From Panopea generosa (taxonomy: Eukaryota; Mollusca; Bivalvia; Adapedonta; Hiatellidae), in the NCBI GenBank assembly GCA_029582155.1, contig CM055909.1:22341347-22405346 (forward strand): a stretch of 64,000 nt of DNA, in the 5' to 3' direction. Numbering within the stretch: the stretch's first letter is position 1; each line of letters begins with the position of its first letter. The position numbers and the translations under genes are program-made. The notes below the pieces were generated by a model that was not told the DNA's origin, did not search any database, and worked only from the letters and a program-made list of their open reading frames with translations. Shown here in pieces: positions 38,055-49,214 of this stretch.

Positions 38055-38751
38055 CTGAAAGTCAACAAATTTAATATAAGAAAAACATTCACAATAACGG
38101 GTTCCGTGATAATATTTGTAGAAATATTTTATCAAACAAATACCGAAATATAGAACAGTCTATCGTTCTAGTCCCTTCGGTTAAAAATCTTTATGTGAGA
38201 AAGTTTGCCAGTTACATGTGGACAAATGGTGGTTCTTCTCAGATTCATTTTGAGGACTTATAAATTTGATAAGCTGTTTGTTAGCAAAGCTTATTTAAAA
38301 CGTCACCAGTAAGTATTTATTCGTATTTTCAGTGTTTTATTAAGTAACACCTCTGTACTGAGGTTTTTACGAAACTTTTCCGGTGTTCTTATATATGTGC
38401 TGAAAACGGTAAAAAAACGATTCCTTTACCAGACTTTTCAGCATATACAGTTTTGTAATCATACTATATCCATAAAAAGATGCATTATCGTTATATCGTT
38501 ATTGATATCACACTAAATTGTAATCCATCCAATCATTGCGTCCTCCGTGGCCGAGTGGTCTAAGGCGCCGTCTCAAGATAATTTAGTCCTGTAGCTCGCT
38601 CCAAAAAATTTACGTGAGAAAGTTTTCCTGTTACATAAGGAAGGACGGTGGTTCTACTCAGGTTGGTTCAATTACACCTGAAATATGTTGAAAATGGCGT
38701 TAAACCCCATTCAAGAAATGTAATTATCCAATCTTGATGTAATACGCTAAC
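38055..38751. other. Intron with SINE fragments
   Basis: Contains a tRNA-Leu/Ser-like SINE (38540-38713), whose end lies only about 40 bp from the module IV exon, and a body fragment of the same family near 38190-38260. Confidence 0.6.
38540..38713 (+). mobile_element. tRNA(Leu/Ser)-like SINE
   Basis: Begins CCTCCGTGGCCGAGTGGTCT (a Leu/Ser-type A-box). The body ACGTGAGAAAGTTTTCCTGT, then GGACGGTGGTTCTACTCAGG, ends with GAAAATGGCGTTAAACC. Body fragments recur near 38190-38260 (+) and, reversed, near 52760-52860. Confidence 0.7.
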
Positions 38752-39059
38752 CTTTCCGCCTTGTACTGGTTTCAGTGGCCGGTCATTTTGTCCTCTAACA
38801 GAAACTCTAAAGTTGTCCACATTTTGAGGTAAAACAAAACTGACTGTTTCCACGAAGACATTTGGCAGAATGATTTTGATGACAGGGTCGTTCTTGGCAA
38901 TGATCAAGGGTGTGTCGCTGTCAGGTCTTATGTTATTGATGTTCTTCATCGCCATCTTGTCGTCAATAAAGATGGCGTTTGAAGGAATAACTAATGCATC
39001 GTCCATTCCTTCAACCGCATAACATGTTGTAGACCAAGGGGTGCTCGTTTCTGACGTTT
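38752..39059 (-). CDS. Module IV, parts 1+2: opening of a discoidin-like domain
   Basis: A 308-bp exon, phase 1 in and phase 0 out, from CCTTCCAG to AAG|GTTAGC. A short Thr/Ser stretch (ETSETSTPWSTT) leads to CYAVEGMDDALVIPS, then NNIRPDSDTPL, VIKIILP, VETVSFVLPQNVDNFRVSV and PVQGGK. This is the closest single-copy relative of array exon B (CNMMEGMDNPLFMPS, ENLRP, SFTVSI). It is therefore a good candidate for the type of module from which the array unit was amplified. Confidence 0.85.
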
Positions 39060-39169
39060 CTGGAAGGTTTCCAGCAATATATAAATTATTGTTGAATGTG
39101 TTTATTAGATAATACTAATTCATTTCAGCACGATCGCAAAGAAAGCTCAGAACGTACATGAACCACTCT

Positions 39170-39300
39170 CGAATCCGCCTCCTGCATAGATCCATTACTG
39201 AAATTTGTTTGAAGAGGCATCGGGTCGAGGTGGAGATTGAACCCGCAACCTCTGGCGTGAGCGTGAGCCAACACTATATCAACTACACTACCGCCCAGTT
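39170..39300 (-). mobile_element. tRNA-derived SINE-like fragment
   Basis: Second copy of the family at 30280-30410: AGAGGCATCGGGTCGAGGTG, GAGATTGAACCCGCAACCTC, and a CACTACCGCCCAG boundary. Confidence 0.6.
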
Positions 39301-39698
39301 TGTATTTAATAATTTGTCACCAGGGAAGAAAATGTAATAATAATATTAATGAAAACGGAGTATTTGTGTGATGTTTTCTTTAGTAGAACTACGTGGATCA
39401 AATGATGAAAAAAATATTTGACGGAATTTTAACGTGTCGTCTATTTCTTAAACCGCATAACATAATGTGAATTCTCGGTGTTCATTTCTGACCTTTCTTA
39501 AGATCATAACTCACAATAAACAGAGAAACAAACTTAATAAGCTTTGCTTTCGTATTGATCTCTTTTCTCTTCGTTATAAACTTATAAAGACAATATTTCA
39601 TTTTACTTTAGAGAAGGTAATTGTGAATAGTATTCTGTCGTAGTTTCCTGGTTGTTGTTCATACCTTATACTATGAAATATGGGTTTCGTTTCAATAA

Positions 39699-39994
39699 GC
39701 CGGGCCCGATTAGCTCAGTCGGTTACGCGTCTGACTATCAGTTCAGGGGTCGTGAGTTCGAATACCCACCTGGCAACAGTCTCCGTGAGAATTGATATAC
39801 GACATTGTGTTTCATTATCATTCTTTTCTCACCGCTGATTCAAGTGGTGCAGTTATCAGTTATTTGTAGAGATTGAGTGTGCTTGAGTACGGGTTAACCT
39901 TTCAGGATCCCAGGAAACGGTCGTTAGGTTAATTGATGTCTGTTAGCTCTTGATAGCATAAACATGATGTTAAATATTCAATCAATCAATAAAT
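39699..39994 (+). mobile_element. Full-length tRNA-derived SINE
   Basis: Same family and orientation as 32779-33067, with A-box GATTAGCTCAGTCGGTTACG, B-box GAGTTCGAATACC and (AATC)n tail. Confidence 0.85.
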
Positions 39995-40097
39995 CGTTTC
40001 AATAAACTGTGTAAATCAATTCATAAGTGATATACATGTAGTATTCATACGCGGGGAAACGAATATCATTTTGCAAAGAAATCAAAACAACACAGTC

Positions 40098-40100
<3 letters not shown>

Positions 40101-40133
<33 letters not shown>
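40101..40133. repeat. (TTA)n microsatellite
   Basis: About eleven uninterrupted TTA units. Confidence 0.95.
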
Positions 40134-40134
<1 letters not shown>

Positions 40135-40909
40135 TAAATCAATATGTCATTTTCATCAAGATTCAATATTCTTTTTTTTTTTCAGTAATATAAACATATA
40201 CTGTTTCTCATTTAAACATACAAATTCAAATGATAAATGAAACACTTGACTCTTCATCAACTATCAAGCCGCCTGTTCCATCATTGTTATTATATCCGTA
40301 TACCTATATCGCCGATCTTCGCAGTAAAACTGCCTATTTTTATCAGATATCAAAAAACTTATATTGTATATTGCCTCTATAGTGTAAAATTATTTAATTT
40401 TCTAAATACTAAATCACGCCCCGTGCAAAGTCACAAATTGGACAATATCGGGCTATGCTAAAATATTGATTAATAAAACGGAAAATGCCGACCTGTGCAT
40501 TTACGATTATTTTCATAAATAGGATAAGCTACAAGGAGGGAGTCGACCATTATCTTCAAATTTGACCTTCCTCTTTGATATTTGATAATCGTTTAATCAT
40601 TTACTGAATAGGAAGTTATAGGTAATGCATATTTAAGTCGGTGAGAGGAACAGTAAAAAAGCACGACGCCTATTTTATCCATCTGCGTCTATAACATTTA
40701 AATGAATTGCTACAGTAGAACGGGAACGATTCATCAAAACTTTTCAGAATAACTTGTTTTGATCGTAAACTGTACCCAACAGCTAATCATGACCGTTAAT
40801 TGGTATGCGCTCGTGAGTTATGAAAGAAAAACTCATCTTTATAATTAAATTCAATTATGAATGACGACACGAATTTAAATCTATGAAAGTCCATCAATGT
40901 TGTACTTAC

Positions 40910-40966
40910 CACTTGTAAATTCTGGAGTTGTAAATGAAGCTGACGTTTGATAAGGAGTTGTCGTTG
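40910..40966 (-). CDS. Short Thr/Ser/Pro linker exon after module III
   Basis: A 57-bp symmetric phase 1-1 exon, reading ATTTPYQTSASFTTPEFTSG, between a CTTTCAG acceptor and a G|GTAAGT donor. It joins module III to module IV without expansion of a repeat, so it likely shows the unexpanded linker state. Confidence 0.82.
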
Positions 40967-41385
40967 CTGAAAGCAGAAAATGGCTATAGATTATTAAATG
41001 TAAAGTTTTTAATTATTGATATTCTAAATATGTATTTTGTCATTAGAAAATGCACCCCTTTAATTATTTTGTATTGGAAAAAGCCTTCCGTGATATTCAC
41101 GCTATGGTTTGAAGCGTTACTGAGTTTATATATTGAAATTGAGAAGGAGTATAGGAAAATTCCGGCTTAAGATGTTTAGAAAAATTGGCCCCTATTATGT
41201 AGCTTTTAAGGTTCAGTCAGTACATTTCTAGAGTTTGCTGGTGCTCTTTTGATGATTGAAATAAATGATTAAAACAAAAGGGTCAGAATAATAGACAGAA
41301 AGAAGCTGTATTTTCTTTGGTATTGGGTTAACTACTGCAAACGCCGTGTAAATCTGAAACTGAATACGTAGTAAACTGCTCTAAC
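40967..41385. other. Intron, no recognised feature
   Basis: AT-rich. The plus-strand open frame spanning 40934-41170 overlaps the linker exon antisense and looks fortuitous. Confidence 0.5.
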
Positions 41386-41527
41386 CTATAACTCCTATCT
41401 CGCATCCATACAGTTCAACCTGGATGTAGATATCAGTACCGGCAGTTATCCGAAGTCGCATGGCTGTCACTTTTACAGGCTCGATCTTGAAATCAGTTTT
41501 CGTATTGTCATCTGTGACTTTGAATAC
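41386..41527 (-). CDS. Module III, part 3: clearest discoidin-like closing half
   Basis: A 142-bp exon, phase 0 in and phase 1 out, from ATCACAG to a G|GTTAGA donor. It reads VFKVTDDNTKTDFKIEPVKV then MRLRITAGTDIYIQVELYGC. The arrangement of a Thr/Phe segment, a conserved V-x-A-x-R-L-R-I strand and a final I-x-V-E-L-Y-G-C is the classic ending of F5/8 type C domains. It is the main basis for the family call of all the modules in this gene. Confidence 0.87.
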
Positions 41528-41804
41528 CTGTGATTAAAATACGTTTAGGCACTTAAGCAATCTGTTATAAACAAACTTTGCATTACAAGATATCATATAA
41601 AGATTGCTTCTTGATACCATGGCCCCACCTGATTTACATCACATATTGTACAAATGATTATTGCAAACGTTGCATGATGTGTATGATTAATGAAAATGAG
41701 TTTATGAGTGTTAAATGGAAATATATAAACTCTGAGGGCAGTGTGTGGCTTTTTCACTTTATCAAAAATGACATAAGACGCACTAGCTGAATATACAATA
41801 CAAT

Positions 41805-41950
41805 CTGTCTTAAGCAGCCAGACAAGGGAATGAGTAAAAGTGGCATTTTAAGACACGTTTTTGCTTAATATAGATTAATTCACACTGAAAGCATAGAAAT
41901 TGGAAATAGAAAATATGGTTGCTTGAGACAAGATGCTGATTAATAGAGGT
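41805..41950 (-). repeat. Dispersed repeat, inverted relative to 60895-61055
   Basis: CTGTCTTAAGCAGCCAGACA through TATGGTTGCTTGAGACA is matched in reverse complement by 60895-61055. Both copies have CTGTCTTAA-like ends, suggesting a small non-autonomous element. Confidence 0.7.
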
Positions 41951-42693
41951 GACCGCTTACGCAGGTTTAGTTGTACAGAGATCATTCGCTTTCAAAAGTC
42001 TCGATACGGATTTGTAATGTAGAACTTGTGTATTTTAAGCCCTCTGTTCATCAATATGCCAACACTGCGTTCGTCAATTGAAGCACATTCAGCTTATAAA
42101 TAATCTAGTAATTATATTAAAAGAAATGTCTGCTTATTATTTAACAATTGTTCTTTGCTACAAAATATGTGAATCTTTAACTTTACTTATATTTAACATT
42201 TACGATAGTTACAAGTCATTTTAAATTAAAATAACTTAATGTATTTACTTTGAAATAGAGATAAACAACACGTCTCAGATTCTGCTACAACACTACCTTT
42301 TCCAAAGAAGTGTTCCAGTTAAATACTAAATCTGAGCGCGTTTGTTTACCTCGTTACTGTGTTTTTCTAGAATGTTCTACTTGTAATTGTTCATCACAAA
42401 TGGTTTAATTAATAGCAATCTCTGAAGTAGGTGAAATATCTGACAATATTATTTGGTCTCCGGGCAGTATGTAAATATATTATGAATGCTTATACTTGAC
42501 TTGTATATCTTTTATAAATTTTTCATCCCCGTGATTAACTTAAAACCTGTGTCACATACTTATCTAATAATCCGTGACTTTGACATCGCAATGTTTACTT
42601 GTTTTAAGTTTACGTAAACATTGCATTCTCCATGTCAAACCAATACAATAATATCGATAATCATGTTTCTACGTTCTTGTTCTATATACTCGT

Positions 42694-42696
<3 letters not shown>

Positions 42697-42742
<46 letters not shown>
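42697..42742. repeat. (GT)n microsatellite
   Basis: Uninterrupted GT run of about 23 units. Confidence 0.95.
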
Positions 42743-42744
<2 letters not shown>

Positions 42745-43072
42745 TACTTATTTGTGAATAACCAAGTCATAAATGTACAGATCAGACTAGGCGAGCGCGC
42801 CTAGCTATAATGCAAACCATAGACACAATATCAAGGCCTATGCCATACCAATAAATTTTATGTCGACCATGACTTATATACTATGGATTTACATGCAACA
42901 CACCTGGACTGGACGGACAATTTACATACATGAACTTATAGCTTTATATGAGTAGGATCCAATTAGAATTCATGACTACTCACATGCTATATAAAGGACA
43001 GATTTATAAACCCTTTGGATCATAGAGATACTGTGAATTTATATATATTTTTGGTATCTTTGAAATATATAG

Positions 43073-43126
43073 AGGGAGAAAGAGAGAGAGAGAGAGAGAG
43101 AGAGTGAGAGAGAGAGAGAGAGAGAC
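43073..43126. repeat. (AG)n microsatellite
   Basis: GA-rich run, almost pure AG dinucleotides with one GTG interruption. Confidence 0.95.
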
Positions 43127-43668
43127 TACGTGATCAATATCTGTATGCTTATACACATGTTTTTACAAATTAAACTATACATTGAACACAGTGCCTTATT
43201 TTCAAATATGTATTTCTAATAATCGCCATGAGATGCAATACTTCTTGTAACATATTACCAGTTGAAAGAGAGGGACCATCCTTATATGTTTCCTAAATGA
43301 TTAATCTCTCACCGCTGATGTCGCATGCTCTAAAAAACAGCTTGGCTCAGTTGCTCAAAACTGGATAGCTTAACCATAGGTTAGGTGAACTATTTTGTTC
43401 TAACTGATTACGTTTCATTTTGGATGCATTGTTACAAACAGAATGACATGATTTTTTAATTTATAAAACAATAATAATCTACTATGATATTGAATTCAAG
43501 ATGCAAGGATTTGTAATTTGTTTTGCTTAACTCCGGGATAAACTAGCCAAGCGTTGATCAACCCTGCCCTGAGTGAAAAAATGTGCAGGTAACTTGGGAA
43601 ACGACAGTCGTTCTATTGGTGGAGGAGACCTTAAATATATATGCATGGGTCCTCCTCCTGTATTACAT

Positions 43669-43942
43669 TGAATTGAATATTTATCGTCATCTTTACGCCA
43701 TCCTAGGCTAACAGACGATCAGTTAACCTAACCACGTTTCTTGGGATACTGAAAGGTAATCGATTCAAACCCCATTCCAACTGATAACTTTTCCACTTGA
43801 TTCAGCGGTGGGAGACGAATAATAATGAGACATAATGTCATATATAAATCATCACGGAGACAGTTGCCGGGCGGTGATTCGAACTCACGACCCCCGGATT
43901 GATAGTCAGACGCGTTACCGACTGAGCTAGTCGGGAACGGCC
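43669..43942 (-). mobile_element. Full-length tRNA-derived SINE (reverse orientation)
   Basis: In reverse complement it has the tRNA-like head (GACTAGCTCAGTCGGTAACG), the B-box GAGTTCGAATCACCGCCCG, and the body and tail of the 32779 family. Confidence 0.85.
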
Positions 43943-44019
43943 ATATAATGTATTGAAATGACATTAAAACCCATTAAAAATATAACCGTGACTTTGGACT
44001 ACTAGTTTTATGCCTTTAC

Positions 44020-44282
44020 CATTGGTCTGTCGTTCTCGTCATACTCAGTTTCCCATGGTCCATTTAAAGGTTTGTATTCCAGCAAGAACTGCATCCTTCC
44101 ACTTCTGACCGTCAGCTGCTTCACCAGCATCTCGGCGGAGAATGTCACGGTGATAAATGGGGTGTTATCTCCAGCCTTTGGTGTCCACGGGGCGTCACCA
44201 AACGTCCCGTCACCAGACGTGGGCTTCTCTGAACTATATTCTATGGATTTAGCTTCACCCATTAACTTGTCCATGCAAACCT
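44020..44282 (-). CDS. Module III, parts 1+2: clearest discoidin-like opening half
   Basis: A 263-bp exon, phase 1 in and phase 0 out, from TTTGTCAG to ATG|GTAAAG. It reads VCMDKLMGEAKSIEYSSEKP, then APWTPKAGDNTPFITVTFSA, LVKQLTVRSGRMQFLLEY and GPWETEYDENDRPM. The Cys, the L-M-G motif, Ser-Ser, the Trp before a Pro, the F-I-x-V-x-F strand and the F-x-L-E-Y strand followed by Gly-x-Trp are F5/8C hallmarks. With 41386-41527 it makes a complete domain of about 135 residues bounded by two Cys. Known family members bind phospholipid, glycans or matrix; the ligand here is unknown. Confidence 0.87.
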
Positions 44283-44715
44283 CTGACAAAAATAATTTGC
44301 ATAATTTGATATTTTAGGAAATATTATTAAACTTTTCAGGAATCATATCATACAATTTAGGGGAAATGTTTTATATTTCATATTATGCTTTATCTAAAGA
44401 AAACTACAATGACTAATATACCGGTAAATTAGTGTTAGTTTATTAAATCGGAGTAGACTGCATGTAAATAATTATTGAATACAATCGAAGATATGCTTGT
44501 TTTAAAATGCGAAGAATGGGTCCCATTCCATTTCAAAACATCGTAGTAATAAACATGTTTGACATACTGTTTAAACCAGCCCTTATCATTCTCAATTATT
44601 TTATTTTATCTTTTTAAGTATCATTATTGGTGACCTTTGGACTGGCTAAATTTTCAATTTTGTGTGGTCTGTAGTTTAATTATTAACATGATTTTACATT
44701 TGGAATGTAACATAC
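44283..44715. other. Intron, no recognised feature
   Basis: AT-rich sequence between the repeat linker exon and module III. Nothing recognised. Confidence 0.5.
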
Positions 44716-45408
44716 TTGGAGTTGTGGATGGTACATAACTTGTCGAACTGCTCGAAGACGGTACATAACTTGTCGAACTGCTCGAAGACGGTACATAACT
44801 TGTCGAACTGCTCGAAGACGGTACATAACTCGTTGAACTGCTTGTTGGTGGAACATAACTTGTCGAACTGCTTGTTGATGGAACATAACTTGTTGAACTG
44901 CTTGTAGATGGAACATAACTCGTTGAACTGCTTGTTGATGGAATATAACTTGTCGAGCTGCTTGTGACCGGTGCATAACTGGTTGAACTGCTCGTAGACG
45001 GTACATAACTGGTTGAACTGCTTGTAGATGGAATATAACTTGTCGAACTGCTCGTAGACGGTGTGTAACTGGTTGAACTGCTCGTAGAAGGTACATAACT
45101 GGTTGAACTGCTTGTAGATGGAACATAACTTGTCGAACTGCTCGTAGAAGGTACATAACTGGTTGAACTGCTCGTAGACGGTGCATAGCTGGTTGAACTG
45201 CTCGTAGACGGTACATAGCTGGTTGAACTGCTTGTAGATGGAACGTAACTTGTCGAACTGCTCGTAGAAGGTACATAACTGGTTGAACTGCTCGTAGACG
45301 GAGCATAACTAGTTGAACTGCTTGTAGATGGAACATAACTAGTCGAACTTGTTGATGGTATATATAATGTTGAGCTTTCTGTTGTTGACGCGTATGGAGG
45401 TGTTGTAA
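44716..45408 (-). CDS. Ser/Thr/Tyr/Pro decapeptide linker exon between modules II and III
   Basis: A 693-bp symmetric phase 1-1 exon, from AATTGCAG to CCAA|GTATGT, open for about 230 residues. It starts VTTPPYASTTESSTLYIPS, continues with about 20 units of STSSSTSYVP (with YAP and YIP variants) and ends PSTTPS. The unit is 30 bp, but its DNA (ACATAACTGGTTGAACTGCT core) differs from the array and the 35-kb tract. It therefore seems to have expanded on its own from a similar linker. Likely role: extended, O-glycosylatable spacer. Confidence 0.87.
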
Positions 45409-46734
45409 CTGCAATTATCCAAATGAACTGCTATAGTACATTATCTTAGAAAGTATTATTTCTCGAACATTCACGAGATGATGTACCATGTTTTCGTGTT
45501 AGGCCGGTATATTGGTTTACCAAGAAACCAAAAATTGTGTAAGCAGTTTCGTTTGAATATTGTTGAAAATGAAATACATTTTATATTTTGTTGTCTTAAA
45601 TTTGATCATGTACATGAGCATTTGAACACAAATATTAATGATTTAGATTTATATAGTACAGATCATTCATATGTTGGTAAAACAGACATAGTATTGCAAA
45701 ATAGAGTGCAAAAAATCTCTCGGAAAGGTCATAGAAAGCGCACTTAAAACCAACAGATTTAAACACTTTATTTTCTTTGCATTGATTTATAAATGCTGTC
45801 ATTTATCTTATTTTGTTGTTGTTGTTTTGGTTTTCTTTTTTTGAATTCGATGTTAAATAATGTCGTGTAAGTTACTTTATATATGTGTTGACGTAATTGT
45901 AATCTTGATAAAATAGTGACTGATTAGCCTAATAAGGCTGGGTATTTCTTAACATTTATCAACGTATTTGCTAACGTAGTTAATCTGACATGTATTGTAC
46001 ATGTCACTTTAATAAATAAATTATGATATGAATGTATGTGTGTATGAATATTGAGATAAAATGGTGTTGATGTTACTTGTACATATATGTAGGTTTTGAC
46101 GCCATTTTAAACGTAATTCAGATTATTTATGGATGCATCCTGTTTAATAAATGCAAGAATAAATCTGAATGAACCTGAGTATACCAATCATTTTGCCAAA
46201 CGCTCTCACATGTTATATAGGTTATAATAAATTAATTACTAGAATATCTCCCTGTCCGCCCCCTAATTTTCAAGCCACCCCGACTTTTTTATTTTTTCTT
46301 TAATTAAAATAAAATCAAAAATTTTAAAAATAAAAAAAAAATAAAAAAACAATCCTCCCGCCCTCCCCGTTTTTGAGAAAAATTTGGATGATAATCTAGC
46401 AATTAATTTATAATGGCCTTAACCGAGCAGGACTCGAACCCAGTACTTCAGTGGTTTGATGTAATTGTGACTTATAATAGACATAACTTTAAAGCACTCT
46501 GGCAGGAAGAATGATCTACATTTCAAACATTCTGTGTAAGATGTATGTAATATTTACGCTTGGAAACAACAGTTACAATATTTAAAAACACGTTATTCCC
46601 ATTATAATGATTATATTTATTCGCCACATTGGTGCAGAAAGGTACCAAGTGCCTTCTTATTTTATTTAAACTTGATACCCTACGGCACCAATGGAACGAA
46701 AAATAGTTTTCATCCAATTTGTGTAACATGTTAC
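45409..46734. other. Intron with a LINE-derived fragment
   Basis: Mostly the LINE-like fragment (45478-46030). An A-rich stretch lies at 46310-46350, and a tRNA-like GAGCAGGACTCGAACCC remnant near 46424-46450. Confidence 0.55.
45478..46030 (+). mobile_element. 3' fragment of a non-LTR retrotransposon
   Basis: An open plus-strand stretch includes KLCKQFRLNIVENEIHFIFC followed by KFDHVHEH. This resembles the Cys/His-containing tail (C-x2-C, E-x-E-x-H, C) found after reverse transcriptase in several invertebrate LINE families; here one Cys of the usual C-x2-C is replaced by Phe. It is followed by an AT-rich 3' region ending near TTAATAAATAAATTATGA. No reverse transcriptase core is present. Confidence 0.5.
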
Positions 46735-46894
46735 CTGAAGGATGGAAACAAGCGGTAACCACCAATCCACAAACACGTGGATTTTTCCCAGAAGCTGGGA
46801 TGAGCTTAATTTTGATTTTCTGCGCTGGTTTTCCTGCTGCATTGGAGAATTCTACATCCGAATCAACGGAGGGGTCGCTTATGACCCTCATTGG
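46735..46894 (-). CDS. Module II, part 3
   Basis: A 160-bp exon, phase 0 in and phase 1 out, from ATTTACAG to a G|GTAACA donor. It reads PMRVISDPSVDSDVEFSNAA, then KIKIKLIPASG and CGLVVTACFHPSG. The VTACF closing motif fits the other part-3 exons; an extra Cys (RVCGLVV) is peculiar to this copy. Confidence 0.83.
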
Positions 46895-47575
46895 CTGTAA
46901 ATATAAAAACTATATTGAGATCAATTGAAATCATATTAAAAATTATAGATTACCGGAACAACACATGACTTGATTAACATGATTTTGGCAGTCGGACGGA
47001 CCTAGAATGTTACACTGACCGGACTTCTATATTATACCGAGTATATCAGTATATTATACAAAATAATAAATTGAGGCATAAGACAAATAGGAAATGCTTC
47101 CACACGGTAGTCGCATTAAGGATGCTGTAAAAATTATTCTAATTTCTGTCAATTTCGAAATGCCATTTTTTGTCAATCTGTTGAACCAAACCTATTGGAA
47201 CCAAATGTCAAGTGTGAAAATATCAACCGATCAGTATGACAACGATAAACGCATCCCCTTATTTTACAATTTTTTTCTAAAATGTTGATTTGCTCGATAA
47301 CGAATCGACAATGACACGTGCCATCATCGTCCGAGATTAAGATAAATATAACACAAGAAAAGATGGGAAATGATAGGTGCGGCATACAAAATAAATGATA
47401 AAATGTTTTGAAATAAGCTTAAAATGAAGAAAGCTTTTGTGATTATTGATGCAGCATGCCGCACCCATATTAATTTTTGGTGCATCAATGCCGCACCATG
47501 CCGCGCCATTGTCTATGCTCGTGTAATAAACTAGTTAACTGAATATAATTTAAACTTTACCATAATCTAACTCAC
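46895..47575. other. Intron, no recognised feature
   Basis: AT-rich. Nothing recognised apart from two GCGGCA/TGCCGCAC segments of opposite polarity around 47380-47510 that could form a hairpin. Confidence 0.5.
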
Positions 47576-47844
47576 CGGAGTGAAAGAACTTGGTAAATAC
47601 TCTACTTCCACCATGCTGACCCCTCTTACTGTCAGCATGATACTGGTGACAAGTGCGTCACCTTCACTTAATATTGTCAATGTTAGGGAATCAATGTCAT
47701 CAGACGCATTTGGATTTGGTTGCCAACAGGATGTTGGGTCATCTGTTTGTAATAGAGCATCTTCCGGTTCGGTTCCCGGTCTTGAAGAAGACGCATCAAT
47801 TCTGACGAACGGTGAATCTCCGTCGAGCATCTTTTCTTTGCATT
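47576..47844 (-). CDS. Module II, parts 1+2
   Basis: A 269-bp exon, phase 1 in and phase 0 out, from TTTTTTTCCAG to CCG|GTGAGT. It reads ECKEKMLDGDSPFVRIDASS, then DPTSCWQPNPNAS, LTLTILSEGDALVTSIMLTV and VSMVEVEYLPSS. It has the Cys near the start, the Ala-Ser-Ser and C-W-x-P positions and the V-E-V-E-Y strand expected of a discoidin-like domain. It pairs with 46735-46894. Confidence 0.84.
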
Positions 47845-48193
47845 CTGGAAAAAAATATCGAGTTGTGTTACAGTTATTGTTTGCAATATGTGTGTGAGAA
47901 CAGGTCCACACATTTAAGAGATAATTGCTAGGTTAGCCAAGGTCATTATAATTCCTACAGGATATCGTTTTAGATAAAATATTCCTTTAATTTCAATATA
48001 TTGGTGGCAGATGACAGACTATTTTAGGCCTAGTTTATGATTTGTAAACCAACTGATGAATTCATTAAAATAACATCCACACTGCCGACTCAGTGATGTA
48101 AAATTAAAAAAGGATTTTCCAACCTTTGATTAGAATTTAATGTTAATATAAACGCATCAATTATCGAAACACTAAATGTTTATACATACATAC
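47845..48193. other. Intron, no recognised feature
   Basis: About 350 bp of AT-rich sequence without recognisable elements. Confidence 0.5.
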
Positions 48194-48241
48194 CTGTAGG
48201 TGTGGTTCCCGACGTAACTGGTGGAGTAGACACTATTTCAA
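48194..48241 (-). CDS. Short Thr/Ser/Pro linker exon after module I
   Basis: A 48-bp symmetric phase 1-1 exon, reading VEIVSTPPVTSGTTPT between an ATTTCAG acceptor and a G|GTATGT donor. It supplies the spacer between modules I and II in the same way as the exons at 40910 and 29978. Confidence 0.82.
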
Positions 48242-49084
48242 CTGAAATTTATAATTGAAACAATAAATGTTCTATTTCTCTCGTCTTTTATTTCATATAT
48301 AAAGCATTAATTTCTTCAACAACGTATATGAACTCAATTAATAGGAAATCCATGCATTGATTGAAACAATATTTTAATCGAGAACTGTGCATAGTATATT
48401 AAATAGCATTTGCAATTCATAAAATGACAAAAACAAACCATACAAATTAGGAATTAGAAAAAGCCTAAGCAGTTTGTATGAATATAGTTCTCACTGAGGT
48501 TACATCATTGAAATTAAAATGTAACATCATCGAATTGTGCCAATATGTACACATAAATATAGATATAGACAGAGTTTTCACATTAATAAAGGCCTACCGC
48601 ATTCAATATAGCAATGTCAGCATATGTTTAACAAACTGACAATATACAATTACAAATATTATACACTAAGTTATTTTAAATTCAGTTGAAATATTTACAT
48701 ATATTCATTTTTATGATTTTATTTTAAAGTAAATATATAAGTAAGTTACATACAATTATATCTGCTATTTCATTTTACACCAGAATATACCTTTGATTTC
48801 ATTTAAGTATAGGCATTTTTATACAATAACTTTTATAGTCAAAAGTGTTTCCCAATATTGCTGGATTATTATATGTTATTAATTTCCAAAACTTATTTTC
48901 TTCGTTTAAATGCATGCATCCCCTATTTTGCTATATTATGTTACCACTATACTATTATTTATTTTAATCTAATCGAATCAGTCTTTAAATTAGTAATGTT
49001 ATCTCTTCCGGATTAAGTCTAAATGAACACACTTTGTCCTAACGTTTTAATTACCATGCCATCTACAACTTTTGTTTTGCCTAC
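48242..49084. other. Intron, no recognised feature
   Basis: Strongly AT-rich, no exon or mobile element recognised. Confidence 0.5.
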
Positions 49085-49214
49085 CTTCTACACAGGCTGA
49101 AATGTCGACTTCGACATAAAATGGTCTGGTTGCCTTTACTTTTGACGTAAGAGTCACAATGATTTCATTTGCAGTCAGCCCAGTCAGATCAACGACATCA
49201 GTAGGTGCAAATGA
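49085..49214 (-). CDS. Module I, part 3
   Basis: A 130-bp exon, phase 0 in and phase 1 out, from AATTTCAG to a G|GTAGGC donor. It reads SFAPTDVVDLTGLTANEIIV, then PFYVEVDISACVE. The closing DISAC is equivalent to VELYGC and VVACF in the other modules. Confidence 0.83.

Larger units (their letters stand above)
39060..40909. other. Intron with SINEs and a microsatellite
   Basis: Contains a SINE-like element (39170-39300, minus), a full-length SINE (39699-39994), a (TTA)n run (40101-40133) and otherwise AT-rich DNA. The plus-strand open frame at 40237-40461 has no family features. Confidence 0.6.
41528..44019. other. Intron with dispersed repeats and microsatellites
   Basis: Contains a copy of a dispersed repeat (41805-41950), long (GT)n and (AG)n runs, a SINE in reverse (43669-43942) and a partial tRNA-Leu/Ser-like SINE body near 43560-43650. 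No exon was found. Confidence 0.6.

Noticed and set aside
44683..45414. 243-residue minus-strand frame rich in LRAVQPVMYR-like repeats
   Set aside because: Alternative frame of the 44.7-45.4 kb linker exon. The phase-1 Ser/Thr/Tyr/Pro frame matches the splice sites on both sides.
45478..45747. Plus-strand 89-residue frame as a host gene
   Set aside because: The Cys/His pattern and AT-rich 3' flank fit a LINE tail fragment better, and it has no exon partners.
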